DNA of 64,000 nucleotides from Euleptes europaea (GCF_029931775.1 NC_079323.1:3135001-3199000); one strand, 5' to 3'. Positions 21,701-33,400 are shown, counted from the first letter of the stretch. The notes: a model not told the origin generated them from the sequence alone. Translations and numbers: made by a program.

Positions 21701-21890
21701 CAGGTTTCTGTAATGCTCACTATATCTATGTTTCCTCTTAAAACCATGCACTCTAATTCCCCCATTTTTGCTTGGAGGCTTCTAGCATTAGCATAGAAAC
21801 ACCTCCACACTGTTTCTCTCTTCCGACTTGCCTGGCATGTGCCTTTGGGCATCATTCTTTTTTCCATTCCCTTTCATGTCTAAGTAATTC
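18799..21890 (-). mobile_element. CR1 LINE, about 3.1 kb, 5'-truncated
   Basis: Largest element in the window. Open segments on the - strand: 21867-21592 and 21751-20360 (endonuclease: FYANARSLQAKMGELECMV, VVIMGDFNFPHIDW; then start of reverse transcriptase), 20257-19730 (reverse transcriptase with FADDTKL and [13 protein letters not shown]), 19372-19070 (C-terminal region). The frame is broken in several places, so it is inactive. The 3' end carries the aagaacataagaa terminus. The 5' UTR and ORF1 are missing. It abuts a Bov-B fragment at its 3' end. Confidence 0.92.
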
Positions 21891-22580
21891 CTATGTGGGC
21901 AATCTCAAGCAATTTTCCCTTTGTCCATATGCACTGAGTTTGCCCGAACCGGATGCTTCTCAGCTCCTGTCGGCTTTCTTGTTAAGATGCCCCGATTGTG
22001 CCCTGGCCAAGCAATCGGTATTCGATGGCCCAGCTCCCTCTGAACATGGAGGTTTCCTTTTGCCAGCATTTTTTCAAGGGATTTTTCTTTTTTAAAGCTA
22101 GCAGGTCTTCTTGACCAGGCGGTATTGGCACTGGGGAAAGCTTTACTGGTGGATTTCTGCCTGTCGTGCAGTTGTTAAGAGATGGAGCGCCTGTCCCTAA
22201 AACGGTGGTGAGTGGATCAGGCAGCCAAGCCAGCACAAGCTGGAGAACAGAAAGAGACCCTTTTCCGAGGGAGTTGTGGTCTATGCTTCTCCCTCAGGGC
22301 CTGAGGCCAGCCGAATCAATATTTGAAAAAGCAAAACCGTGGTTACGGCAGGCAGAGATTAATTCCGCCTCTCCTTTCGGATAGAATCTTTTGGGAAATG
22401 CAGGAATGCAACATGATTCTCCCTTCACACACACAAACACCCCTGTTTTTGCCCACTCTCTATTCGTGTTGCCCACGTGTAACACTGTTTCCTAGACATT
22501 TGTGAGGAGGAATTACAAGAAATGCTAAAAACGTTTGCTCGCCTCTCTTTAGCATCTAGCTAGACGTATTCAGCACAAGG
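21891..22580. other. Intergenic stretch, nothing recognised
   Basis: No repeat family, gene or splice pattern was recognised between the CR1 5' end and a CR1 3' fragment. Confidence 0.4.
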
Positions 22581-22582
22581 CT

Positions 22583-22780
22583 TAAGAGCACAAGAACAGC
22601 TTTGCTGAATCAACCTGATGGCCCACCTAGTCCAGCATCCTCTTTCCAACAGAGGTCAGCCATATATTCCAGAAGCAGGGCATGAAGGCCCCTTCTCTAT
22701 CAATCATCCCTAGTATCAGGTATTTGGAGGTATACTGTCTTGGAACATGGAGTTTCCATGTAGCTATCACCTTTCTCCCC
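22583..22780 (-). mobile_element. CR1-like LINE 3' fragment
   Basis: Reverse copy with gcccacctagtccagcatcc, a CR1/L3-type 3' segment. Confidence 0.55.
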
Positions 22781-22944
22781 TATTGCTAAACACAAATCAC
22801 TGCTAGGTGGGTGCAAAGGGAACGTGTACTGTTGTTACTTCATTTTTATCCCAACTTTCTTCCTTGGATCCCAAAGCAGAGTGTTCCCAGAAGGCCTTTC
22901 ACTGCTGGGCGGGCCATAACCAGACCCAGCTGAACGCATGACGG

Positions 22945-23135
22945 TGTGTGTTTGTGAGAGAGACCGAGCGTCAAGCTGTTTCTGACTTATGGCGATCCTA
23001 TAAATTGCTATCGTCCCAAACACTCTATCATTAACAGCCTTGCTCAGGTCTTGCAATCTGAGGCCGTGGCTTCCTTGATTGAATCAATCCATCTCACGTT
23101 GGAGCTTCCTCTTTTCCTTCCATCTTCAATGTTTC
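22945..23135 (-). mobile_element. Bov-B LINE 3' end
   Basis: Reverse copy matching 18630-18797 (aacagccttgctcaggtctt; ttgattgaatcaatccatct). Confidence 0.8.
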
Positions 23136-24310
23136 CTAGTATTATCCTTTAACCTCATGGGGAAAAAACCCTGCCAATTCAAACAGATACTTCCACCCCT
23201 TATCTCATACTTAAAACAGTCTGCCTAATGAGGATTCACTAATTGCATCTGAAGAAATGGGCTCTATGCCACAAAATTCTGTACTGGAATAAAAACATGT
23301 TCAACCTTACCATACCACAGGACTTTTGTTCATTTATGCAACTTTTGATAGCCAGAATCAGAATTGTGATGCCGCTGTTACCAGAAGCCCCTGGTTCCAA
23401 GAAACTTTGTGCATTTCCCTTCCACAGATCAGTAATCCATTTGCTCTGTTTTAAAAAACTTAAATAGCCAGTTTGAGAGAAGAGCGGAGAGAATAGGTTG
23501 GAACTTGGTTTGAATTCCAGGCATTTATTTTAGAAACGTGCCATGCAAATATTAAACAGACTTCCGTGGAGACTGACACAAAACCCTATTTTTGGAATTT
23601 GCGAAGGGGCCGGATTCTCCAGAAACCCAACCGCCAAACGCTCCCATTGATGGCCTCCACAACAAAATCGCTTTTCACAAGCTGGCTAGAAAGAGGCTTC
23701 TGTCTACGAACGATAAACCTGGGAGCAGAGCGTCTGCGTGCATCTCAAGAGAGTGTGCAGAGAGCAGCCACATCTCCCTCTGGAACAGCCACACGCCGAC
23801 CCACCTCCTGCACGTGCCGGTCTTCTCACAGGGCTTGAGTTGTCTGTTTGCCCATCCGGAGAAGGATGCCAACATTTTTCATGGGCTCGAGTGTGAAAAA
23901 GTCCCCCCCGAGGGTAGCATGTGTGTACACACCGAGAGAAGCAGCAGCATTTTCCAGCAGATGCAGGCAGATGGGGACAGGAGAGAGGCAGAAAACTGGC
24001 CCCATAGCAACAGCTGGTGGCAGGGCAAGCGAGGCAGCCGCTGAAGGCCCAAGGAGGAGCGATTCATTCATTCAAATACTGTGGGGTTCAGTGGAAAGCT
24101 ACCAGCTTTGCCTACAGAAGTTCCCAAGTTCAATCCCCGGCTTCTCCAGTAAACAGATTTTAAGCAAGCAGAGGCTGGGCAGGGGGAAGGCCTTTCTCCA
24201 CGTGTGACTTTCGGAGCTAAGCGAACCCACAGTCTGGCACAGTAGCGCTCCAAATACATGACCAATCGATGTGCGGGAGGAAGGCAGGAAGCCCTAGCAG
24301 TGCTCAGCCA
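23136..24310. other. Repeat-poor intergenic stretch with a - strand AATAAA
   Basis: AATAAA on the - strand at 23529-23524 precedes about 500 bp of unique sequence (23550-24060) toward higher coordinates. No protein is recognised in any frame. Could be the end of a noncoding transcript, but the evidence is thin. Confidence 0.3.
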
Positions 24311-24319
24311 GAGGGTTGA

Positions 24320-24757
24320 AATGAAATCAAGAGTTTCCAACTACACATTAGGAAGAACTTCCTGACATTTAGAGCGGTTCCTCAGTGGAACAGGCTTCCT
24401 TCTTTGGAGATTTTTAAGCAGAGGCTAGATGGCCATCTGTCAACAATGCTGATTCTGTAAACTTAGGCAGATCATGAGAGGGAGGGCAGAAAGGGGTGAG
24501 CCAATGCTCAGCTCTCGTGGCCCTTTCTTACATGCCCAGGGGAATGCCGATCGCCACTTTGGGGTCAGGAAGCAATTTCCCTCCAGGCCAGATTGGCCAA
24601 GGATCCTGGAGGGGTTTTGTTGCCATCTTCGGGGAATGGAGTAGGGGTTACTGGGTGTGTGTGGGGGAGAAGTAGTTGTGAATTTCCTGCGTTGCGCAAG
24701 GGGTTGGACTAGATGACTCTGGTGGTCCCTTCCAACTCTATGGTTCTATATGTGCCC
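24320..24757 (+). mobile_element. CR1 LINE 3' end
   Basis: aggaagaacttcctgacatt through ttggactagatgactctgg to the end tctatggttctata. Confidence 0.8.
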
Positions 24758-24759
24758 AG

Positions 24760-25450
24760 GTAGCGCCAGCAGAGAGAAGGAAGAAGTGCGCACACAATCA
24801 CGCACTGTTGCCATGGTCACCAACCTCAAGGTAGGACCTGGAGTTCTCCCAGAATTGTAACATCAAACATTTACTGATAATAAATCATAAAGAAACCTTT
24901 TACTGTTGACAAATTTTTCGCAAGCCCCACATTCAGTTATGTGACCCCATATGGGGTTGCGACCCACAGTTTAAGAAGCTTTGTACTAGAGGGCAGCATT
25001 GATAGAACCAATCTGTAAGTTCCAACACAACGGATATATATTCAGCAGAGCAGAAACATTCATGGTCATTTCGACCAGAATCAAATTTCGTTAAGTTTTT
25101 TTTTAAAAAAGAGGGAAACATTTCTTTTAAAAAAGAAGGTCCCAGAACATTATTTGTGAGTCCATGAAAACCTCTCTGAATTACAGGAGAGAGCGCAACT
25201 ATAAACCTTTCTGACCAGCAAAGCATCTAATCTGCATTATTATTTAACAGTGAGGCATTCACATGGGGGGAACATGCGAAAAAGGGCCTGCAAGGTTAGC
25301 ATTTTGCATTATTTCCCACTGTGCTGGCCTGCCAATGAAAGCCAAGGCTGAAAAATGCAGGGAAAGAGTAAAATAAATGTGCCGTGCAGGAATATGCTGC
25401 CACCATCTGGTCATTTGATAGACAGGAGAAAGCAAACAAGCGCATCTACC
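24760..25450. other. Intergenic stretch, nothing firm
   Basis: A short MITE-like fragment near 24815-24860 and a hAT-like end (gcgacccacagtttaagaag, near 24960). The remainder is not recognised. Confidence 0.35.
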
Positions 25451-25463
25451 AGAGCATTACTGA

Positions 25464-25972
25464 CCTGGACAGCCAGGCTAGCCCAATTTCGTCAGATATC
25501 AGCAGCTAAGCAGGGTCAGCCCTGGTTAGTACTTGACTAAGAGACCACCAAGGAAGTCCAAGGTTGCTACGCAGAGGCACACAATTGCAAACCACCTTTG
25601 TAGGTGTTTTTCCCTGACCTGAATGCCCCAGGCTAGCCCTATCTCGTCAGATATCAGAAGTTAAGCAGGGTCAGCCCTGGTTAGTATTTGGATGGGAGAC
25701 GACCAAGGAAGTCCAGGGTTGCTATGAAGAGGCAGGCAATGGCAAACCCTGCCTCTTGCCCTGACCTGGATGGCCTAGACAAGCCTGATCTCATTAGACC
25801 TCGGAAGCTAAGCAGGGTCAGCCATAGTTAGTACTTGGATGGGAGACCACCAAGGAAGTCCAGGGTTGCTGCGCAGAGGCAGGCAATGGCAAACCCACCT
25901 CTGAACGTCTCTTGCCTTGAAAACCCCATGAGGGGTCGCGACAAGTTGGCTGCAACTTGATGGCCGCTTCCA
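25464..25972 (+). mobile_element. 5S rRNA-derived SINE with three tandem heads
   Basis: Three successive heads with taagcagggtcagccctgg-like motifs (about 25508, 25663, 25811), then one tail with ttggctgcaacttgatggc. Each head keeps the 5S-like internal promoter region. Confidence 0.85.
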
Positions 25973-26244
25973 CCACTGCCATTCAGCAGACCGGCCCAAC
26001 CAATAGCTACTTGCTGCAGTTCTGACTTCAACTGTACTCGAAAAATAATTGGTACCTGTGCTGAACTTGGGCACCTCGCCCAGGTGAGCTGTGAGAAGAG
26101 TTTGGCTGGATGAGAACGTTGGTCCAGCATTTTTGGAGTGGGGAAAAGAAATGGATTTGCAGAGTCCCACCTATAACCTTGTGTTAGAGCGTTGCCTTAG
26201 GAGGAATTTCGCCCTTTATTACACCTCCCTGTAGATATTTACAT

Positions 26245-26397
26245 AAAAACGTAAGAGCCCTGCTGGATAAGACCAAGGCCTATCAAGTCCAGCTGTCTGT
26301 TCACACAGCGGCCAACCAGGTGCCTCTAGGAAGCCCACAAACAAGACGACTGCAGCAGCACCATCCTGCCTGTGTTCCACAGCACGTAATATATTCG
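26245..26397 (-). mobile_element. CR1 LINE 3' fragment
   Basis: Reverse copy starting ataaaaacgtaagagccctg through cctgtgttccacagcac. Confidence 0.75.
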
Positions 26398-26502
26398 GTA
26401 CAAAAGTTGAGTGAATCAAAGACATATACAGTGCTAGATAAATGCAACAATCGTATAACCTCCCTGCTATTTTCATCAGCAAGTTAGGACAGTCCTATGA
26501 GC

Positions 26503-27105
26503 AGTGTGGTGTAGTGGTGTCAGGCTAGAATCTGGGGGACACGGGTTCGAATCCCTACTCTGCCATGGAAGCTTTCTAGGTGACCTTTTCTCTGCCTAAC
26601 CTCCTTCAGAGTTGGTATATTGATAAAATGGAGGAGGACGACAATGTGAACCACTTTGGGTCCCCTGCTGCATTTATGCTCGCCAGGCTGAATGCCCTCC
26701 CTTCGGTGGTACTAAATGGCAGGTTTAAAAACATTCCTTTTGAGAAAAGATTATGTGTATGTGGCTTGAGTCAACATGATACGCTACAGCATATAATCAT
26801 AAATTGTCACCTGCACGATGATCCTCGTAAAAAAAAAAATTCTACCCTTGATTGATAAAATGAAATCTAGCCAAGAATCCTCTGTATGCCGGTTTTTGTT
26901 GAATGATGGACTTTAAAAGTGTCAATATTAGGACTAAAGTCTAAACCATATTTAAATCGAAAATGTAAGGCCAGTGAATTTTGTGTACTGCTTACGTCAT
27001 GCTTCTGAGTATATGCCCATAAAGGTCAGCTGATTGATTGATTGATTGGGTCCCTCACTGGGAAGAAAAGTGGGGTATGAATGAAGCAAATAAATAAATA
27101 TCAGC
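26503..27105 (+). mobile_element. tRNA-derived SINE split by a LINE fragment
   Basis: Head gagcagtgtggtgtagtgg at 26500 and end gtggggtatgaatgaagc at about 27070. The gap 26612-27047 is a LINE 3' end. Confidence 0.7.
26612..27047 (+). mobile_element. LINE 3' end with CxCG...H...C terminus and (GATT)n tail
   Basis: The open frame ends in CVCGLSQHDTLQHIIINC, a zinc-finger-like C-terminus seen in several non-LTR retrotransposon clades. The 3' UTR ends in GATT repeats (27033-27047). Clade not assigned. Confidence 0.6.
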
Positions 27106-27459
27106 ACAATATTCAGAGCTGAAGGCGAGTCTTGAAATATTTTTCTGCCATTCCCAGGTAAATGCTATGGATGTCAGGTTCACTGCATTTAGTGCAAGAA
27201 CTTTCTGATCTGGGCGACCTCAGCCCAACCCCACACTCTCTCGCTCTAATCTACCGTACAAGGTTGTTGTGAAAATAAACCAGAGGGGAGACCGACACAT
27301 GCTGCGGGAAAAGCAGCATAAAAACAGTGGCAAGGGGGCACGCCCTGAATCCAAGCCTCCATCTCTAACCGGCCTCCCTGTTTTGCTGAATTCTCTCCCG
27401 GTCAACCCAGCGAGAACTCGGCCACAAAAAGTAACCACACCACAACAGGTAGCGAAATA

Positions 27460-27465
27460 TTTATT
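27460..27465 (-). terminator. PPME1: Candidate distal PPME1 polyadenylation signal
   Basis: AATAAA on the - strand, followed about 15-40 nt later by a GT-rich stretch (TGTTGTGGTGTGG). It ends the repeat-poor block that begins at the PPME1 stop, consistent with a 3 kb alternative 3' UTR. Placement is by inference. Confidence 0.4.
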
Positions 27466-30432
27466 TTCATAAAACAAGGGTCGTCATCGTCATTAGCGGG
27501 GAGTTACAAAAAAAAAATATTCCGCCCCTGCAGCAGCCAACAGTACAGGATGTGAAAACGGAAAAAAATTAATGTGTTGTTATCCTTAAGGGGTCAAGAA
27601 GAACGGGGAGTCTGCTGTTTGTGGAACCAGTTTGAAGCCAGACTCCCGGCGGGGGGGGGGGACGACAGGTGGGGGTGTGTGTATTGAGCAGGAGTCTGGC
27701 TCTGGAGGAAATCGAGGCAGCTTGTGCATTCCCACAAAGAGCCCCCACAAGAGCTGAACACGGCGGAGGGGAGGGGACTGTTGGCTTGTGCTGTGTAAGC
27801 TGATGGATTGTCCCGCTGCACCAACTCCCGACGGCGGCCAAAGGAGGTGTGTGGGATGCAGAATTTAAAAGGACATCACTACATATATACAAACACACAC
27901 CAAGGGAAGGGTGGGGAAAGGGAAACGTTGGTGGTCAAATGGGAAATGGAGCAGAGTCAGAAGAAAATCGTTAAAACTAAGGGGTGAAATTTGCATCGCT
28001 GCTCTCCTCTCCCCACCCCCCGGGGCTTGGTCCGGGGCAGCTCCAAGAGCGCGGAAGAGAACTTGCTCACACAGAGAAACGCCGACAGCCTCCCGAACCC
28101 TCTCACGACGCGGGATGGAGTGCCCCCCACAAAACAAGGAGAGTCCCGAATCCTTTTGTACCTGTTTGACTCTGGCGGGATTGGAATCAGGCTGGTCTGT
28201 CCCAAGGTAAGGAGGATGTGAAGGAGGCAAGGAAGTCTCCCGTGGTGCTCACAGGCCCTGTGAGGAACTTGGTGCCACCAGAAGCCACAGCAAGTAGAAA
28301 GGGGGTGGCGGAAGGGGGTGAAACATCCTGCTGGAAGACGCCCTGAATCCAATCCTCATCCACACACCCCGCCAGCATTCTGGCACTATGGCCAAGCAGC
28401 ATTCTCTGGGGATGTGAAGACCGCTACAGGAGACCCACGGCAGAAGCTTCCCTCTACCCACCAGCACAGTGGAAAAGCAGGGAGCTGGGGGGGGGGGGGC
28501 CTCGTAAGCCATAAGGGGATGGAAAATGTACTTGGCACCTGGGGAACGCACAGAAAGGGATGCAGAATCGCCCGGCCTGGGGGCACCGGAAAGGCATTGC
28601 CTGTACTAGCTCTGGCAGGAAAATCCCATGCAAAACTCTGCACAGATTCCCAGGTTGCCAATATGCCCCTGCATATACGACACCCCCCCAGGATTGGTTC
28701 CAAACTTCTCAGACAGCGAGAAAGGGGCGGGGGAGCTCAACTGCTACCGTCTTGTCTTTGACAACGGCTGGAAAACTTCCATTAAGAGAGAGAACGTGTG
28801 TGTTTGTGTGGGGATATCTGCCCACTGCAGACACACAGCTCGCCCCCCCCATGCTGTTCATCAGGGTCCCCTGACCGCCAATTAGGACCGCCAATTAGGG
28901 CCCCAAAATTTCAGGGGGGCTCTGCTCCAGGGAAGACGGGAAAGTCCTGCCCTGCTTACGGGCTTCGTAGGATACCAGAAGCTCTCTTAAGCCTGGGTCG
29001 AGGCTGTGACCCATGCATCTCCCCTTGGTGACAAGCTCACTCCCTGGACACCAGGAGGGTCTCTTGCACAATCTCCGCCGGGCCAAAGAGGAGGCTGTGA
29101 GACAGAACCTTCACGGTCCCGCTTGCTGAGTCTATTCTTTAGGGTCCCCCTCCTCAAGAGGATTTTTACACCGACGTTAATTCGGGAGAAGGATCCAAGA
29201 CAGGACGGAGCTGGCCAGGTTTTCTTGGCGGCGTCAACTGCCAGCGGCATCTTCTGACCCAACATTCTGAACATGGAAATCCTTCCGTCGGCAGCAACTT
29301 ATTTGCAAACTGCTTGAGGGCTCCAGATGTGGAGGGGGGCAGAGGAAAGGACTCCAAAGGAAAAGGGGCCTTCAGTTTGCTCCGCGTTTCCCCTACAAGA
29401 ACTGCTTAAATTGGCGAAAAAGAGTGACTTAACAGGGCTCGATTTCCCACTTTTCCTGCGATGGAGGAAGGAAAGATTCAGCCCAGAGTTCCTTATTGCT
29501 ACTTTGGGGCCTTGAAGCAAAAGGACGATCTGAGGCTGGTCTTTTCTTTGGCCCCCTTGCTCTCATGGAGACTTCCCCTCTTCATCTTCCTTCCTAACAG
29601 TTCTTTGCGGTTTAGGTGCATATGAACGGGAAGAACGAAATCCCACAGCCAAAGGTTGGTTTGGGAATGCCACTGAACAGCTGGAAACCCTACGGCGCTG
29701 GCTCCAGAACATCTGGCTGGAAAATCCCACTCCTGGATTTCACGTTCACCTTGGGGTACTTTCACTCGTCTGGCATCCCTAACGCAGACAGGCTCGAACT
29801 GTCTCACCCAGCTGGGAAAGAGTCCAACTGGGGCTTACGTATGCCTGTTTTGTCTGCCGGGGACTACAGAAACCGAGGGATCATTCTGCACCCTGCAGGC
29901 TGCAACATGCCAGCCGGTGGAATGCGTTTCGCACGGTGAATTGCACACTGCACAATAACCGACCTGCATAAATGCATCGGCCTTGCTACATGAGGAGGAA
30001 GGATGCCTAAGCCAAACTCCTAATACCTAAAGGCTTGGGAAAACCTTTAACAAGGATGACAGCATCCCCCCTTTTCAGTGAGAATGCACAGCGGAGGGAG
30101 GATCTCGGATATGTTCTCCCAGGGCACAGGCCTTGGCGTTTTCAGATCTGGGCACGAAGACCGAGTCTTGCAAAGTCAGCAGCAGAAGTCTGAATTCACA
30201 AAGATCGACTGCAAACTCCAAGACGGCTTCTTTGGGCCCAGGGTAGGGAGTTTCCCAGCCAGGTAACAGGTAAACCTGACTGTTTCAGTAGGGAGCAGGC
30301 CTTGGATTTGTGGGGGGGGGGTAGTCTAGCTGTCAACCAAATGGGGGATGAGAAGGATACAGAAGGACGCCACTGTGGCCTCTGGTGCAGTTTTATTTAC
30401 AACGGGAGTCAGTGCCGGAGGACGTCAGGACA
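27466..30432 (-). other. Repeat-poor block downstream of PPME1 stop, candidate long 3' UTR
   Basis: About 3 kb without any of the repeat families that fill the rest of the window, GC-richer than neighbouring introns, bounded by the PPME1 stop and a - strand AATAAA with a GT-rich downstream element. The open frames here (up to 147 codons) show no recognised protein. Most likely untranslated 3' sequence of PPME1; a separate noncoding transcript is possible. Confidence 0.4.
30392..30397 (-). terminator. PPME1: Proximal PPME1 polyadenylation signal
   Basis: AATAAA on the - strand, 36 nt after the PPME1 stop. Using it would give an unusually short 3' UTR of about 50-60 nt. Confidence 0.6.
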
Positions 30433-30451
30433 TTAACAAGCAGGGAAGACA
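30433..30451 (-). CDS. PPME1: PPME1 exon 14, coding part (19 nt)
   Basis: After acceptor CTCTCGGCAG it completes a Cys codon and codes VFPAC and TAA, giving the C-terminus FQCVFPAC (human FQCVFPGC). The long pyrimidine tract and an AATAAA 36 nt past the stop support it as the last exon. Confidence 0.9.
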
Positions 30452-33400
30452 CTGCCGAGAGAAGGAGGGGAAAAAAGAGACAGCCCTGTAAGCCTTCAAT
30501 GGAATGACTGTGGTGCATCACCTCTAAGCGCTAATGTAACACATGTCGACAGCCAGTGCAGTGTAGCGGTTGGTGTAGGACTAAGACCTGGGAGAGCCTG
30601 GTTAGAATCTCCGCTCTGCCATGGAAGCTCGCCAGGTGGCCCTCATGCAAGTCACAGCCTCTCAGCCTACCCTACTTCACAGGGTTGTTGTGAGGATAAA
30701 ACGGAGGGAGAAGAGTTGTTTTTTATATGCCGACTTCCTCCACCTCTTAAGGAAGAATCAAACCAGCTTACAATCACCTTCCCCTCCCCACAACAGACAC
30801 CCTGTGAGGTAGGTGGGGCTGAGAGAGCTCTTAATAGAACTGTGACTAGCCCAAGGTCACCCAGCTGGCTTCATGTGGAGGGGTGGGGAACCCAACACGG
30901 TTCTCCAGATCAGAGTCCATCGCTCCAAACCACCGCTCTTAACCACTACACCACGCTGGCTCTTAACAACGTTAAGTCACTTTGGACCCCTTTGAGGAGA
31001 AATGTGGGGTATAAATAAAGGAAATTAAAATAATAAATGATGAACTAACTGCGTGGAGGACCAGGAAGCCAATGCGGCGTCACGGTCAGAATATTGGGCC
31101 AGAGCTGGGGAAAACCGGGTTCAAATCCCCGCTCTGCCATGAACCTCGATGGTTGGCATGGGGCCAGCCATACTGTCAGCCTACCCTACCTCACAGTGTT
31201 GTTGTGAGGCTTAAAACAGAGGAGAGGAGAACCAGATGCTGCCCTGAGCTCCTTGGAGGATGGAAGAGACACAAACATCGTAGGCCTTGCCTCGACATAA
31301 GAGACCCCCCACACACTTGGGTATTTCTCTAGTTACAGAGTTCCTTTTCCCACCTCACTGCCCCCTGGAGGTCACCAGCCCCACACACCGCCCTCAGACG
31401 ACGGCACAGGCGCGGTGCTTTGAGGTAGGAACTCTTAAGCAAGAAGGGATTGTGGCCCTCCCCCCCCCAACCACACTGCCCGCCCCACAAGCCTCACCAC
31501 TGGAATCCACCGATGGGCTCTGTAAACCTGTGACGGATCAAGAAGGTGGCAACCGCCTCGGCGACCTGAACGGGAGAAGAAGAGTTGGTTTTTATACCCT
31601 GATTTTCTTTACCTCTTAAGGAGTCTCAAACCAGCTTACAATCGCCTTCCCTTCCCCTCCCCACAACAGACACCTTGTGAGGTAGGTGGGGCTGACAGAG
31701 TTTGGAGAGAACTGTGATTGACCCAAGGTCACCCAGCAGGCTACATGTGGAGGAGTGGGGAATCGAACCCGGTTCTCCAGATTAGAGTCCGCCCCCTTAT
31801 GTGGAAGAGTGGGGAATCAAACCCAGGTCTCCAGATTAGAGTCCACAGCTTATGTGGAGGAGTGGAGAAACAAACCCGGTTCTCCAGATAAGAGTCCACT
31901 GCTCATGCGGAGGAGTGGGCAATTGAACCTGGTTCTCCAGATCAGAGTCCACCGCTCCCAGGGAGGAGTGGGGAATTGAACCTGTTTCTCCAGATTAGAG
32001 CCCACCGCTCATGTGGAGAAGTGAGGAAACCAACCCGTTTTTCTTTGACTCTAAGAGTCCGCCGCTCTCAACCACTACATCCCGCGGGCTGAAGAAAGGC
32101 AGCTGGAGAGGAAGGCCTCGCTCCCTTTTCCCTAAACCCAACACTGACGGCTCGTGTTCACAGACAGGCAATCGCTATGCTTTGTGCCCCATCACGGGCT
32201 GGGATTCTGCCCTCCCTCCGCTCTGACACTTCTCTTGGTAAAACCAGAAGCAGCCATTACGAAACTTTGGTTGCGGAAACGTTGCTTCAGCCTCCCTTTT
32301 TGGGCAAGATCGCGGCGCAAGACGTTGAACCGCCATGGATCAAACGGCACTCACTTTATCGGGAGCGTCCTCATGAACAGCGTGGCCGCACTGAGGAAGA
32401 ACTTGCATCTGGAATTTGCCTGTAGGATAGAGAATCATAGAATCATCAAGTTGGAAGGGACCTCCAGGGTCTTCTAGTCCAACCCCCTGCACAATGCAGG
32501 AAATTCACAGGTCCCCACCACACCCCCAATGACCCCTACTCCATGCCCAGAAGATGGCAAAAAAAAAAACCCTCCAGGATCCCTGGCCAATCTGGCCTGG
32601 AGGAAAATTGCTTCTAGACCCCAAAGTGGTGATCAGCATTACCCTGGGCATCTAAGACAGAAGGGGAGAGCAAGGGATGAATTATTTGCTCCTGGTTCTC
32701 ACAGTCCTTACGCCAGACCTTGAAAAACTTTTCTTTGACTCTAAGAGCCAGCCCAAAACATCCACAAAAAACACAAGTGAAGCTGCCTTCCAGTGAATCA
32801 GACCCTTGGTCCGTCAAAGTCAGGATTGTCTACTCTGACTGGCAGCGGTTCTCCGGGGTCTTGGGCAGAGGTATTTCACATCACCTACTCCCTGATCCTT
32901 AACTGGAGATGCCGGGGATTGAACCTGGGGCCTTCTGCATGCCAAGCAGAGGCTCCACCACTGAGCCCCTCTCCCTCCCCATGGCTCTCCAGGGTCTCAG
33001 GCAGAGGCCTTTCACGTCACCTCCTGCCTTGTCTTTTCCACTGGAGATGCCAGGGATTGAACCTGGGACCTTCTGCATATGCCAAGCAGATGCTCTACCG
33101 CCACAGCCCCTCCCCTAAAAGTTTCAGAACTGGGCTCATTTTTCAGTCCTCATAGCTTTGTATTTTTATGGCTGCATTTTCTAATACTAGGTATTGCAAT
33201 GAAATTTCTTGGCGCCATGGCGAATCGGCACCTGGGATTAGTCAAGTCTTTCCTTCCGACAACAGGCAGGGCCAGCTACATGGACTCCACACACAGAAAT
33301 AGATGGAGAGCAAGGGATGAACACGGCCTTCAAGAAGTCCAAGGTTCTGCATAAATTATGCAAAAATTTGCAAAATTTATTCTGTTTTGCAAAATTTATT

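Noticed and set aside
25790-25860. 5S rRNA gene
   Set aside because: Only part of 5S is present, diverged, in tandem SINE heads with a LINE-like tail.
28318-28761. 147-codon + strand open frame downstream of PPME1
   Set aside because: No recognisable domain, no splice or start context, and it is antisense to the likely 3' UTR.
31494-31565. PPME1 ending at TGG TGA after exon 13
   Set aside because: A GTGAGG donor overlaps the stop, and exon 14 at 30451-30433 restores the conserved FQCVFPAC end in the right phase.
31740-32075. CRISPR-like array of about 50-bp units
   Set aside because: The units are contiguous, diverged SINE heads with no unique spacers, in a vertebrate intron.
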